Positions 51,971 through 62,217 of a stretch of DNA of 64,000 nt are shown here, piece by piece (within the stretch, counting starts at the first letter, position 1; the number at the start of each line of letters is the position of its first letter). Below the pieces are notes generated by a model. The model saw only the letters and a list, made by a program, of their open reading frames with translations. It had not been told where the DNA came from and searched no databases. The stretch is from assembly GCA_917880885.1 (NCBI GenBank), contig OU862912.1:51447117-51511116 (forward strand). Direction: 5' to 3'. The stretch is from Limnephilus marmoratus. Its lineage: Eukaryota > Arthropoda > Insecta > Trichoptera > Limnephilidae. A program made the translations under genes and the position numbers.

Positions 51971-52129
51971 ATGATATTAAGTGAATGCATTATTGACAAG
52001 TTTGTACCTGTATTTATAAAAGCAGAACATGGAAAGAAATGTATTAGAATAATACATTTCACGTATCCGCTAGAAAATCCTGCTTTGCCAGATGAACTAT
52101 TCAAAGCCTGGGATAACCTGTATATCTAA
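51971..52129 (+). CDS. 52-codon ORF inside foldback-like element
   Basis: ATG to TAA, with a charged N-terminal half and a DELFKAWDNLY end. It is not repetitive and has no known domain. It could be a captured terminal exon fragment or chance. Confidence 0.2.
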   Translation: MILSECIIDKFVPVFIKAEHGKKCIRIIHFTYPLENPALPDELFKAWDNLYI

Positions 52130-52270
52130 AGTATGATGATATGCAGCTTTCGTAGTTTGAACCCCAACTCAATCATTCAAAGTAGGTATTTATGTTTTTA
52201 TTTTGACAAGAATTTATTTTATACGATTGGTACTTCCGACAAATGTCATATTTGATTGTCTTATTATGCT

Positions 52271-52310
52271 CACAGATAATACGGAACACGAACGTTCCGT
52301 ATTATCCGTG
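52271..52310. other. Strong 17-bp hairpin
   Basis: CACAGATAATACGGAAC pairs with GTTCCGTATTATCCGTG (16 of 17), loop ACGAAC. It sits in the centre of the foldback-like element. Confidence 0.7.
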
Positions 52311-53283
52311 AGGTGGACTAAATTCACTTTTGCCAAAAATAAATAATAAAGGTCTCTGTTGGGCATAGTAGGGCATAGCGTGTTTATTTCGTGGCTGATA
52401 CGTTCATAGTACGGTCATGGTATGGAACGGTGTAGTGGGCAGAGACCTTAACAAACAAATATAATATAAAATACTTTTCATAATATACTTACTTTGTATA
52501 TTTTAGTTTTTTTTTTAATTTTATTAGTAAGGCTGTTTGCGTTTTATTGCTCATCCATTATATTGTGCGTGTATACACACACTTCCTTTTTTATGTTATA
52601 ATAACGTTTGGAGAACATGTGCCTCGTACTGAACACGGAATTGGATTGAGAATTGGCGTAACAAACCCATGCACAATCAGATGCCTCTTGCCTTCTATTG
52701 AACACGGGTTTGGAAGGTGAAATGCGTTACAAACCCGTTTTGTTTTTGAGGCATGGTTGCCTCCTATTGGCTCGACATTCAGTAGGTAGACAAACGCACT
52801 TGCCGTCGAGACCTAAACCTCACCCCCAAGAACCCGGGCAACCCTGCTAAGTCACCACTTGGGGTGACCAATAAATGGCGGCGGTGTTGGTTATCCCAAA
52901 AATGGTCCATGGCGGCGGTACCCATACTCGCCTCCAAAATTTTTAATGTTTATTCATACTATCCCTCTTGTCATGGTCAACGTGGTCACCCTATGATTAT
53001 GACTGATAAGCTACCACGGGTAATTTGTAATACTTTATACAGCCTTACTGTTTTTTGTCAGTTTAATATTTTCACATCCACGGTCGTTTATCAATTGAAT
53101 AAAATTTTCACGACGTTTTTTAGTAAGACTGATATATATTACAGTAAAATGTTATTTTTACCAACTTTAAACGTATTGCTCAGTAGAAATTTTAATTTAA
53201 ATAACTGTAGTTTTTTAATTAATTTTGTAGGTTCATTTATTTTACTTTTTCAAACTCAGCAAAATTATTTTGTGGCAACATTT

Positions 53284-53401
53284 TAATTCGAAATTAATAA
53301 AATACTTAGTTATTTTTTCCACTTTTATTGTTTTAAAAACCAACATGTTTTGTGAGCAACGCTAAGTGGTAAAAACTAAGTATTTTATTAATTTCGAATT
53401 A
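53284..53401. repeat. Inverted repeat with ~38-bp arms
   Basis: TAATTCGAAATTAATAAAAT, ACTTAGTT...CCACTT is mirrored at 53364-53401, with about 40 bp between arms. It resembles a tiny palindromic MITE. Confidence 0.65.
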
Positions 53402-53814
53402 TATTTTTTTATTTACTATAATTATTATGAAGATCTCAACAGAGCAATTTTCTGGTGAGATGAACGGCTTATGATTATTATCACACACTTTTTTAATAAA
53501 TAAATAAATTATATCTGAAAGCAAAAACTGTAAGAAAAAAATTACACGGAATTGGCAACGAATGCTAGTCCCGTAGACTACGCGCAAATGTATTACGAAA
53601 TAACGTGAGAAGATAAATAAACTTGCAAAATTTCAAGTACCTATAGGAATAACCGTTTTTAAACCATTTCAAGAGATGTTTCAGATTTGACTAAATTTAT
53701 CTTTCGTTTTCGTTCAATTTCGGAATGGCGTAAATCTTCTGTTTTTCTAAGCTAGGTCTCGGCTGTTACTTCCCAGAGGATTTAACGCATAATTTCCTGA
53801 AAAAGTATACTTTG
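53402..53814. other. No gene seen
   Basis: AT-rich sequence without supported features. Confidence 0.45.
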
Positions 53815-54600
53815 TTGAGAGTATATAATATCTTATATATAAAAATGAATCGCTAAATGTGTTGCTAAGCGCAAATCTCGAGAGCAGCTAAACCGATTTC
53901 GCTAATTCTTTTTTTAGAATATTCCTTGATTTACGAGGATGGTTCTTACGGAGAGAAAAATTAAGAAAATTGCGCAGAAAATTGGATAATTTCAGAAAAC
54001 TTTATGACTATTGAACGTTTGACAGTTCGCGTGTTTGAGAATGGCATTTAAATCAGGATTCTATTTTTGAAAGACTTTAAGTGATCAATTTATTTAAAGT
54101 AGGTACTCCCCTAATAGTGTGAATCGAATCAAGAATTTTAGATATTTTAAATAGGTACCTATGTTAGGTACCAAATTTAATATACATGAAAAATGGAAAT
54201 TTGAATAAAAATTGTAAAAGGTGGTACGCGGGCAGTTTAAAAACAGAATGTACTGGGATTGAATTTATGGAACGCGGGAGGAGGGTTGGCGAGACCAAGG
54301 AGCGGGAAAGGGAAGAGGGAAGGCGGGGAAGGTGGAAGGGGAACGCGGGAGGGGAAGAGGACGTGTGAGGGGGGAGGGGAACTCGGGAGAGGGGGTTTGC
54401 GGGACGGAGGAAGGGGGGGGGGAGTGGAGTGGGGAGAGGGAAGGTGAAGGTGACGGAGTGGGAACGCGAGAGGGGAAGAGGACGCAGGAGAAGAAGACGA
54501 GGCGGAAGGGGAATGGAACGAATGGGAAAGGACACTCAGGGAGAAACAATTTCTTTATTAAATGGCATAGCAACGCATGCTGGGACCAGCTAGTATTATA
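53815..54600 (-). mobile_element. Family B repeat, copy 5
   Basis: Minus sense starts near 54600 with TACTAGCTGGTCCCAGCATG, CGTTGCTATGCC, then the pyrimidine tract (54520-54260), and ends near 53830 with GATTCATTTTTATATATAAG. Long ORFs on both strands across the tract are compositional. Confidence 0.7.
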
Positions 54601-54616
54601 TACATATTTATTTTTT

Positions 54617-54815
54617 CATTAGCTCCACACAGGAAGCACCCAGGAAAACAATTCTTCTCACTGTGTGGGGGGGTTTTAAGGAAAGGAATGAGATGAAAAT
54701 CTGGAAGAAAAAAAGTATGAGGGGTGGGTTGGAATCTGGGGAACAGTATGCATCCATCCCTCCCCTGCAGTACAAGGCGACGTGAAGTTTGAGAGAGTCC
54801 GGCTGGAGAGCTCTA
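54617..54815 (-). mobile_element. Family A repeat, copy 7 (3' part)
   Basis: Plus view: CTCCACACAGGAAGCACC, GGAAAGGAATGAGATG, GAGGGGTGGGTTGGAATC, ending GAGAGAGTCCGGCTGGAGAG. The 5' half is lost, and a GGTTAGGTTAGGTT run lies at the break. Confidence 0.6.
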
Positions 54816-54839
54816 GGTTAGGTTAGGTTCTCTTTTTAA

Positions 54840-54925
54840 CAATAGATTTCCACAAAGCATCCCCAAGGAAGACGTAGGACCTGAGGGAAATTATTTTACT
54901 CAAGGCCTTCTATGTAGAAGTAATG
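54840..54925 (+). mobile_element. Family A / LINE tail fragment, copy 8
   Basis: CACAAAGCATCCCCAAGGAA, CCTGAGGGAAATTATTTTAC, TAATGAAAAAA: only the 3' tail, opposite to copy 7 next to it. Confidence 0.6.
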
Positions 54926-55275
54926 AAAAAATAAACCCAAAAGATTTAACCCATATTTTCCTGAAAAGGTGTACTTTATCGAAAGGAAGTATATGGTATA
55001 GAGTTCTCAATTGATTCATAAAATTAATGGGTGCTTGGAACAGTTATTATTAATTAAGTGATATTTTATTGCAGAAGGATAGCCGACTTCTCGAGGTTTA
55101 TAGCGTTATAAGGAAAGATTCTATTACTTGGAGCGATTCGTGAATAAAATCGCATATCCTATAGAAAAGTGTCTTACCTCAAAAAAAATTATTTCACGTT
55201 TTATCTCTGAAAAGTACATTGATTGGTTTTATCTATACCCCACGAAAAAGGAATTTAAGTTAGATCACTCCATCT

Positions 55276-56035
55276 TTGCAAGATGTTGCTAATTTCTCTT
55301 TTCGACGGGACAGGTTGTTCATCATCCTTCAATTCATTTGTTTTCATTTTACTGTATCTTTCAACGGAAGCAATATTCCGAACAGGCCCTCCATTTATAT
55401 GCTTGGTGTAACCCTAAGCGACCAGCTTAGGTATGGGGGCTCCATCGAAGCCAAAGTAAAGTTAGCCTCCCAAAAACTGGGCGTACTGTACAGAGCCCGC
55501 AGATACTTTAATAGTACACAACTGCTAACCCTGTACAAAACACAAGTGCGTCCCACGGTTGAATTTGGCAGCCACTTCTGGTTTGGAGCTCCAAAATACC
55601 TGAAAAATACTCTTGAGTCTGTGCAGAAACGGGCAGTCCGTTTAATAGATTCTTCCATCTTAACAGACGGATTGCAATCTTTAGAGCACAGACGTCGATT
55701 GGGAATGCTATCCTTGTTCTACCGGTATTACAATGGAAGATGCTCCGAGGAACTAGCATCATTGATCCCTTTGGCACCGGTGCATAGTCGGGAAACACGT
55801 CAAACGCATGCCCAACATTTGTACACGGTTGACATTTGTCACATGATAACGGGTCGTTTCTTCGACAGATGGAATGATTCGCCGGTGGAATGATTTGCCG
55901 GCCTCTCTTCAAGACCAATGTTCATTCCTTCCTCTCCTCAAAAAGACCCTCCATACAGCATCCCAGATGACATAGGCCCTGAGGGAAATTATTTTCCTCA
56001 GTTCCTCCTGTGTGGAGTTAATGTAAAAAAAAAAA
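55276..56035 (+). mobile_element. Jockey-like LINE 3' end with poly(A)
   Basis: Contains the ORF2 C-terminus and a short 3' UTR (TGACATAGGCCCTGAGGGAA, TCCTGTGTGGAGTTAATGTA) ending in an A-run at 56024-56039. The last ~130 bp equals the family A 3' end, marking this LINE as the probable partner of family A. Confidence 0.75.
55330..55963 (+). pseudogene. LINE ORF2 C-terminal fragment
   Basis: The frame shows MLGVTLSDQLRYGGSIEAKVK, SQKLGVLYRARRYFNSTQLL, LYKTQVRPTVEFGSHFW, SVQKRAVRLID and LEHRRRLGMLSLFYRYYNG, the standard order in jockey/R1-like ORF2 after the catalytic domain. It then ends in a WND.P motif (55870-55893). A short imperfect duplication around 55872-55893 repeats that motif and shifts the frame; the last codons read LKKTLHTAS and stop before the 3' UTR. 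Catalytic parts and the endonuclease are absent through 5' truncation. Confidence 0.75.
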
Positions 56036-56039
56036 AAAA

Positions 56040-56537
56040 CTGTAGAATATATTTTTTTGTACTTACTATACTTTTCTACGGGTGTGCAATATATGTTCTG
56101 GTTTATTCTCATTCCTTTAACTCTAGAAAGCAATTAAAATAATCCTTAAGTTGTATATTTAAACGAATGAATAGATAAAGACTTTAACTTAGTTAATGTA
56201 AACAATTTCATTCCGTTGTGTTCGTCAATTCAAATAAATCTCCCCTCTTCGGTAAGTACGTTTTCGGTATCTGAACGTTTTAATATACGAAATGGGTGAA
56301 ATACAAAAAGGACTTTTCTTTTTTAAGTGATTGGATCTGAAAGAAAAGGAGAGTACTTTTAGCCATAATTCGATACCTCATACATTTGTACTACTTTAGA
56401 ACAACATTTGTACAACTTTTAAAGTCTGCAATAATCGAGTAATGCGGTAAAATATTAATAAATTGCGCTTCAAAATATTACTACGTTACTTTTCAATAAT
56501 ATCTAAATTGGAGTATGGAGTAATCGGGCCTTTAGAA
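56040..56537. other. No gene seen
   Basis: AT-rich flank without ORFs or repeat landmarks. Confidence 0.45.
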
Positions 56538-56960
56538 GTAGACCTCCGTAGTCCAGTGGCTAAGACTCTTGACTCACATTCCGGAGGTCGCGGGTTCGAA
56601 CCCGGCATGCGCAAATAAATTTTATTTGATTAATTTGTGTTATTTCACAATTAATTCATTTAAAATAATATATAGTATATTTGCGGCATGTTCCAGAGTG
56701 GAAGATACTATCAGTATCGCCCTGGTGTAAGACCACCATTCAGAATTGAAACGTTGCTTGAAAATGGCTTTAGCCGTGTTTAGTGACCAGATATGAACAG
56801 CCAGGTACTTCCCAACCTTCCTCTTCCCCACCTCCTTCCCCTCCCCGCTACCTTCAGCCTCACAACATACCCCAATTGGGGATGCCATAGTCTCACTGGC
56901 TCCAGACGGGAGCAGTTGAGATTCTTGTGCGGTATTCACTGTAAAAAAAAAAAAAAAAAG
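56538..56960 (+). mobile_element. tRNA-derived SINE C, copy 2 (full length)
   Basis: tRNA-like head at 56549-56613 with A box TAGTCCAGTGG and B box GGTTCGAACCC; the acceptor ends do not pair, so it is not a tRNA gene. The body shares CAAATAAATTTTATTTGATT, TATATTTGCGG, TTCCAGAGTGGAA and CGCCCTGGTGTAAGACC with copy 1. It ends in an 18-nt A-run (56941-56959). Confidence 0.75.
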
Positions 56961-57050
56961 TTTGTAGAAAGCACCTTGGACGAAATATATTATTATTTTA
57001 AATTTTTATTCTTATTGCGGGTGAGTCCAGGGTATTATTTGATATTTAAT

Positions 57051-57262
57051 TAAATGAAGACAACATAAGCGAAACTCAGTCGAAAACCTGAAAATAGAAA
57101 AATTAGAAAAAGATATTGGCACCTCTGGGACTCGAACCCAGGACCTCTCGCTTTTCGAGCAAAGAGTTCGAGCCCCAGAGGTGCCAATATCTTTTTCTGA
57201 TTTTTCTGTTTCCAGGTTTTCGACTGAGTTTCGCTTATATTTATAGTTTCGTCTTCATTTAA
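57051..57262. repeat. Inverted repeat with ~90-bp arms bearing tRNA B boxes
   Basis: Arms 57051-57138 and 57164-57262 share TAAATGAAGAC, AAGCGAAACTCAGTCGAAAA, CCTG, AGAAAAAGATATTGGCACCT and CTGGG(A/G)CTCGAAC, with one 8-nt gap. Each arm carries a T-arm/B-box-like GTTCGAG segment; the spacer is about 25 bp. Probably two tRNA-SINE 3' halves head to head. Confidence 0.65.
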
Positions 57263-57949
57263 CCCGTTTAATCACAGGAGACCATATTTGTCCCAACGCA
57301 AATAGGTCTCATATAAAACGCCGTAACTTCCTTACTATCATAGTTAGATATATGTTCTAATCGGTATTAGAAAGGAAAAACACAACGCTTTATATTCCAA
57401 TCTAAAAAATAGCCACCAAAAAAGTAAAATGTACACTTTTATGTACACAAAGTTTTGAGTCGCAAATTGAAAAAAGAATTTGAAACTTTTTAAATTACAT
57501 TTTTTATACATAATTTTTCACAGAGCGACAAAAAAGTGAGGTTACAATGTGTGTTTGTTATACATTTGTCTAATAAAATATGTATGTGCTTTTATTTTTT
57601 TTTATTATCAGTAACTTAAGTTAGAAAAAACGTAAGGTGAGCCATTTTGAAAACTTTTTTATGTTTGTATGCAAAAATTTTATAATTAAAAAAAATGTTT
57701 TTATAATTATTGTTTTATAATTTGAAAGAGTATTTCATCACCTTTCTAAAACAGTTTTTGGTTTTTGAATGTGCTCAGAAATATTCCAAATATTTGCATT
57801 TTATTGTAAAGCGAAAATATTTTGACCATCCGAAAAATATGCCAAATTTTTGAAGGGTTTTAAATATTGCAATTTGAGGTTTTACTCATAAAGTTAAAAT
57901 AAAAATAAAAATATTATTTGATAATAATAATAATCGTCTAGCATCACTT
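57263..57949. other. No gene seen
   Basis: Very AT-rich, no ORF. Confidence 0.45.
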
Positions 57950-58325
57950 CCCAAAAGGTCCCTGCCCTACGTCTAGGCCTATGTCATCTTTAGGGATGTT
58001 GTGTTAAGGTCTTTTCAGGTAAAGGAAGGAAAGGTAGTTCCGGAATGAAAAAGATTTGAGGGGTGGGTAGGAATCTAGGGGTCAGTGAGTCCAGGAGTGA
58101 CGGACGAATCCATCTCTCCCGCTACAAGACGATGGATCGATTGAAACCAACTGGAGAGGTCAAAGTGCCTTCCTAAACCAACCTCTCCCAAGACGGTTAC
58201 GCATCCGTCGCCAAGACCTGAACCCGTAGCGAACCACTTCGGGGAACCTATGGCAGACGTGTTTGTTATCGAATATGTGGTTGCCGGCCAGCGGTACCCA
58301 TACCCGCCTCCCAAATTCATAATGC
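57950..58325 (-). mobile_element. Family A repeat, copy 9
   Basis: Minus sense starts with TTTGGGAGGCGGGTATGGGT, ACCGCTGGCCGGCAACC, then GGTTCCCCGAAGTGGTTCGC, GGTTCAGGTCTTGGCGACGG, and the LINE-like tail to 57950. It preserves the 5' terminus, which is the same as in copy 2. Confidence 0.7.
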
Positions 58326-58497
58326 CTTTCTTTCTAATAAAAAATGGAACTCTCAGCAGCAATGCCACACCAGAACTGGTTGACGCGAACGTACCCCAAG
58401 AGAGATACACGAGTTCAAAAATATACTAAAAATATGTTCAGAGAACAAAAAATGAGGGTGTTACCGTTCGTTTGACTACATGAGAACTGACAGGTTA

Positions 58498-58505
58498 CCC
58501 ACGGC
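58498..58505. repeat. 8-bp target duplication CCCACGGC, left
   Basis: CCCACGGC at 58498-58505 recurs at 62330-62337 immediately outside the hAT-like ends. Confidence 0.85.
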
Positions 58506-58599
58506 TAGGGTTGCCATCTCAAAAATTTGGCAACCAGGACAAGACGGGTGAAAACCCCGGATTTTAGAGTCCAAAACCCGGACATGTCAATAGGTTTTT

Positions 58600-59074
58600 T
58601 AAACATATTCAGTGTAATAAAAAACAGATGAAAATGTCATAAATCACCTTTTTATTTATTATCAGACCTTAAAACTATTTTTTTTCATCTTTTATCGTCA
58701 TTTTAAATGTACCTAATAAAACAGAATCTTATTACAGTTTGTTACAAATTGTTTTAATAATCAGTTAGAATTTTTTATTCTTAAAATAAAACCCAAATTA
58801 TTAATATACTTTGTTATGAAAACAAAACCTTATTTAAATATTAAACCTAAAAAAAATAAATAAAATTTTTAAACAAAAGTCTTAAAAGTACTGAGACCAT
58901 TTAAGAATTCGGTCTTACAATTTTGGAGGTAACTCTTTTAACTCAATAATAATTATCTTCTTGAAATTTTTATCAGCAGCCATTTAAACAACAAAATATC
59001 TCTTATCATTATATGAATTAAATTCAGTCTTCTTAAATCTTAAATCTTGTAGTCAGTGTTGATAAAGTGAGTTA
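58600..59074. other. AT-rich segment inside hAT-like element
   Basis: No ORF; could be the 3' UTR of the zinc-finger sequence downstream of it in sense. Confidence 0.4.
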
Positions 59075-59079
59075 CTATA

Positions 59080-60620
59080 ATGTCCTCAAAAGCGGGAGAT
59101 TTACATCATCAACTCTTCTTGGCCTATAAAGGCTCTCATGACTTCCCTTTGAAAAACATGAATAGTTGCAGTTAGGACATGAAAAAGGTTTCACTCCACT
59201 GTGAATCAGCGAGTGCGATCTTGGACGTCCCTTTTGAGAACATGAATAGTTGCAGTCGGGACACAAAAAAGGTTCTTGTCCAATATGGGTTTACATGTGA
59301 TTTTTAGATGTCCCTTTCAATAACATGAATAGTGGCAATCGGGAAATGAAAAAGATTTTTCTCCTCTGCTGGTAAATATGTGACGTTTTAGTTGTTATTT
59401 TGTAGAACATGTATATTTGCAGACGGGACACGAATAAGGTTTTTATCCACTATGGGAAAACTTGCGATTTTTTTAGATTTATCTTCGTAGTTCATGCATA
59501 GTTACACTCAGAACATGAAAAAGGTTTTTCTCCACTATGAATCGCGCTGAGGATTTTTAAATCCATTTTTATTTCCCTTTCGAGAACTTGAATAACTGCA
59601 TTCGGGACAAGAAATTGGTTTTTGTCCACTGTAGGTAAACATGTGATTTTTTTGGTGCCTCTTTGTACATGACTAGTTGCAGTAGAAACATGTTAAAGGT
59701 TTTATGTCACTGTGAGTCAGCAAATGATTTCTAAGAAATTCCTTTATACTACATGAATAATTGCAGTCGGGACATGAAAAAGTTTTTCTTCACATAAGTC
59801 AGCAAGTAACTTATTAGATAGCCCTTTTGGGAACACGAATATTTGCAGTCAGGACATGAAAAACGTTTTTCACTTCTGTGAATCGTACCCTGGATTTTTA
59901 AATCTTCCTTTTGAGAACTTGTATCACTGCATTCGGGACAAGAAGCTGTTTTTGTCCGCTGTCAGCAAATGCCGATTCAGTTATTTTTTTCGAGAAGAAG
60001 AATAGTTGCAGTCAGGACATGAAAAGGGGTTTTCTCCACTGCGGGTAAAAAAGTGAATTTAAGATTTCTCTTCGTAGTACATGAATAGTTGCAGTCGGAA
60101 CATGAAAAAGGTTTTTCTTCTCATAAGTCAGCAAGTGACTTCTTAGATAGCCCTTTTGAGAACACGTGCAGTCAGGACATGTAAAAGGTTTTTCACTTCT
60201 GTGAATCATATTATGGGTTTTTAAATCTTCCTTTGGAGAACTTGTATAACTGCATTCTGGACAAGAAAATGTTTTTGTGCGCTGTGGGTAAGCTTGCGGT
60301 TTTTTTGGTGCATCTTTGTAGAACATGAAGAGTCCCAGTAGAAAAATGTAAAAGGCTTAATGTCACTGTGAGTCGGCAAATGATTTCTAAGAAGTTCCTT
60401 CGTACAACATGAATAATTGCAGTCCTGACATGATAAAGAATTTAGTCCACTGTGGGTAAACTCGTGAATTTTTAGATACCGTTTTGTAGCGCATGAATAG
60501 TCGCAGACGGGACATGAAGAAGGTTTTTCATCACTGTGAGTCAGAAAAAGCCGTTTTAGATATTTTTTTCGAGAAGAAGAATAGTTACAGTCAGGACATG
60601 AAAAGAGTTTGAGTGCCTAC
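59080..60620 (-). pseudogene. C2H2 zinc-finger protein, decayed array
   Basis: On the minus strand CPDCNYSCS-type fingers with HSGEKPF-like linkers recur about every 84 bp across 1.5 kb, roughly 15-18 fingers. The best preserved are at 59266-59075 (CPDCNYSCSQKGRPRSHSLIH) and 60326-60012 (CPECSYTSSPKEDLKTHNMIH, linker RSEKPFTCPDC). Most others have lost the first His or Cys or lie in shifted frames, so no product longer than ~100 residues is possible. No introns are visible, compatible with a retrocopy or single-exon gene. DNA-binding regulator origin is inferred from family knowledge. Its position inside hAT-like ends suggests capture or an insertion before the last jump. Confidence 0.75.
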
Positions 60621-60748
60621 TTAGTGCATCTCTTCCAGAGATAACATTGATGTCCTTGTTGCAACTCTTGTAGAATGCAAAAGTTTTTTTTTGCTAGGAG
60701 CAAGCCAACCGTAATAATAATATAATCGGATAAAATTTTCCACTCTTA

Positions 60749-60822
60749 TTTATAATATTGGGGTTTTTTTATCAAAGCTCCTACTCGTACCTGCGCCTGC
60801 ATCCGAATCTGAGCTGGTCATA
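60749..60822 (-). CDS. Short ORF start upstream of zinc-finger array
   Basis: ATG at 60822 on the minus strand, 24 codons, Ser/Asp/Gly-rich then basic (SSDSDAGAGTSRSFDKK), stop at 60749. It may be a first exon of the zinc-finger gene or of a lost transposase; no splice partner was confirmed. Confidence 0.25.
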
Positions 60823-61008
60823 ATTAAAAAAATATATATAAAGTTCGTAGAACAACGTACTGAAAAACCTTTCGAGTCGAAGAGGCGTTACGACGTAATA
60901 AATTATAAATTCTAGCTCATCATAATTCATAGATGATCGGTTTGTATGGGTTTATAATAGAGATATTCTTAGGTTGCGGTATTTTCTAATTTTTCTGGTC
61001 GATACCGG

Positions 61009-61888
61009 TGTGGCGACACATCATTATTATCTTCGCCATCAAAAGAACATACGAGAAACATCTCCTAATATTCGCGCCTATCGGCAAACCTACTTGCCTA
61101 GGTACCTTCGTACCTATACTGGCCGCGATGTACTTTCTCGCCTCCCGTGCCAGCCCGACGATAATAATATCGCTCCCGCCTAGAAAGGTCTCGAGACAGC
61201 ACCGTACAATATCTGTACGGCGCCGAATATTCTCGTCAACTGCCGAAGTGGCTCGTATTACCTACCGCGAGGTAGTTACTCTACCGCGGCTATATAAGCA
61301 GCCGATCGCTCGCCCGCTGCAGTTCAGTCTCACATTAATCATCGGTCAACATCCAACATGTAATAAGTGCTCCTGCATGGTATCGCTACGCTCCAGGGCA
61401 GCTTCCTTGAGGTCCATCACCACGTCTCAGCTCTAAGGCCCACCGTGTCTTCAGCTCCAGAGATCAGCCCCATCCCGCGACTTATAAGGTTTGACGCACC
61501 TTCAGTCACTTCAGGGATCGGCTCACCACTTCATGACACCCCGAAGCCCCACCGTGCTTCGCTGCCATGGAAACACGCTCCGCCTCGCCAGGACTACCTG
61601 CTGGTGGCTCAGCACACTGAGCCACACACCGTTCACCACCGCGACTTAAAGCGTCGAGCAACGGCCTGGAAGATAGGTCATCTCCACCGCCATGGTGTCG
61701 AGCAACTCGCTGACCTTCACCGCACCATCTCCATCACACCGCACGCCTACAGCATCTCATCACAGCACCTCGCCTTACATCATGTTACCGCTTCACCGAC
61801 CTCCGCTACGTAGCCACAATAAACGACTGACTCACTACTTCGACATGACGACTTTCATTTCTCTCTACCGATACGGACCGCTCCCTCA
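61009..61888 (+). mobile_element. Solo LTR, 880 bp
   Basis: TGTGGCGACACA start and ...CTCCCTCA end, flanked by CCGG on both sides (61005-61008 and 61889-61892). TATATAAG at 61291 and AATAAA at 61818. GC-richer than its surroundings. No internal coding region remains, as expected after LTR-LTR recombination. Ty3/gypsy-like by the 4-bp duplication and TGTGGCGACA start. ORFs of 142 and 148 codons across it have no domain. Confidence 0.75.
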
Positions 61889-61892
61889 CCGG

Positions 61893-62217
61893 AATGCGGG
61901 GAATTTTTTTAGTTTTTTTTAACCATAGACAATTATTTGCTTGTTGAGCGGACCATAAACAAAGAATCGACGAGAAACAATAAATTGCTGAGAACTTCGA
62001 AAAATTTTGATGCCATACCGGTAGATCGGGAGATGAAGTGAAAAATTGGGAGATCTCCCGAAAAATTGGGAGCTTCGGTAACACTGCTGCTCACTGCTAG
62101 CGTCACTGCGGAGTGCGGGCAGCGAAGTTGGGGAGGGGCGGGGGGACGGTGAATTTAGCGAGACGGTTCGTCGGTTGATTGCGGCGTGTGGGCACAGTGC
62201 GTATGTCGCGGGCGGCC
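61893..62217. other. Non-coding interior of hAT-like element
   Basis: Contains a GGGAGATCTCCC palindrome near 62049 and a GC-rich patch 62100-62210; no ORF. Confidence 0.4.

Larger units (their letters stand above)
51750..52771. mobile_element. Foldback-like DNA element with ~160-bp inverted ends
   Basis: The left arm (about 51765-51929) and the reverse complement of the right arm (52770-52611) share CAATAGGAGGCAACC, TTTGTAACGCATTTCACC, TTCCAAACCCGTGTTCAA, GGGTTTGTTACGC and TACGAGGCAC in order. Each arm is itself built of ~65-70-bp subrepeats carrying CCGTGTTCA(A/T). About 1.0 kb in total, inserted in family A. No transposase. Confidence 0.75.
51598..52943 (-). mobile_element. Family A repeat, copy 6 (split by a foldback-like element)
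   Basis: The 3' part at 51598-51745 (GAGGGGTGGGTAGGACTGGG, CATTGCGGTGCAAGGCGATG in plus view) and the 5' part at 52772-52943 (CGTCGAGACCTAAACCTCAC, GGTGTTGGTTATCCCAAAAA, GGCGGCGGTACCCATACTCG) belong to one copy. The gap is filled by an inverted-repeat element. Confidence 0.7.

Noticed and set aside
54812..54832. Telomere remnant from TTAGG-like run
   Set aside because: Only three units of GGTTA; similar short runs at 13458 and 17010 are degenerate, so chance or minor interstitial repeats.
56549..56613. Second tRNA gene
   Set aside because: A and B boxes are good but acceptor strands do not pair; it is the head of SINE C.
57257..57290. piggyBac-type end (TTAACCC)
   Set aside because: No matching GGGTTAA partner within a few kb; TTAA is common in AT-rich DNA.
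61008..61813. 142- and 148-codon ORFs
   Set aside because: Lie inside a solo LTR with clear ends and target duplication; GC-rich chance frames.
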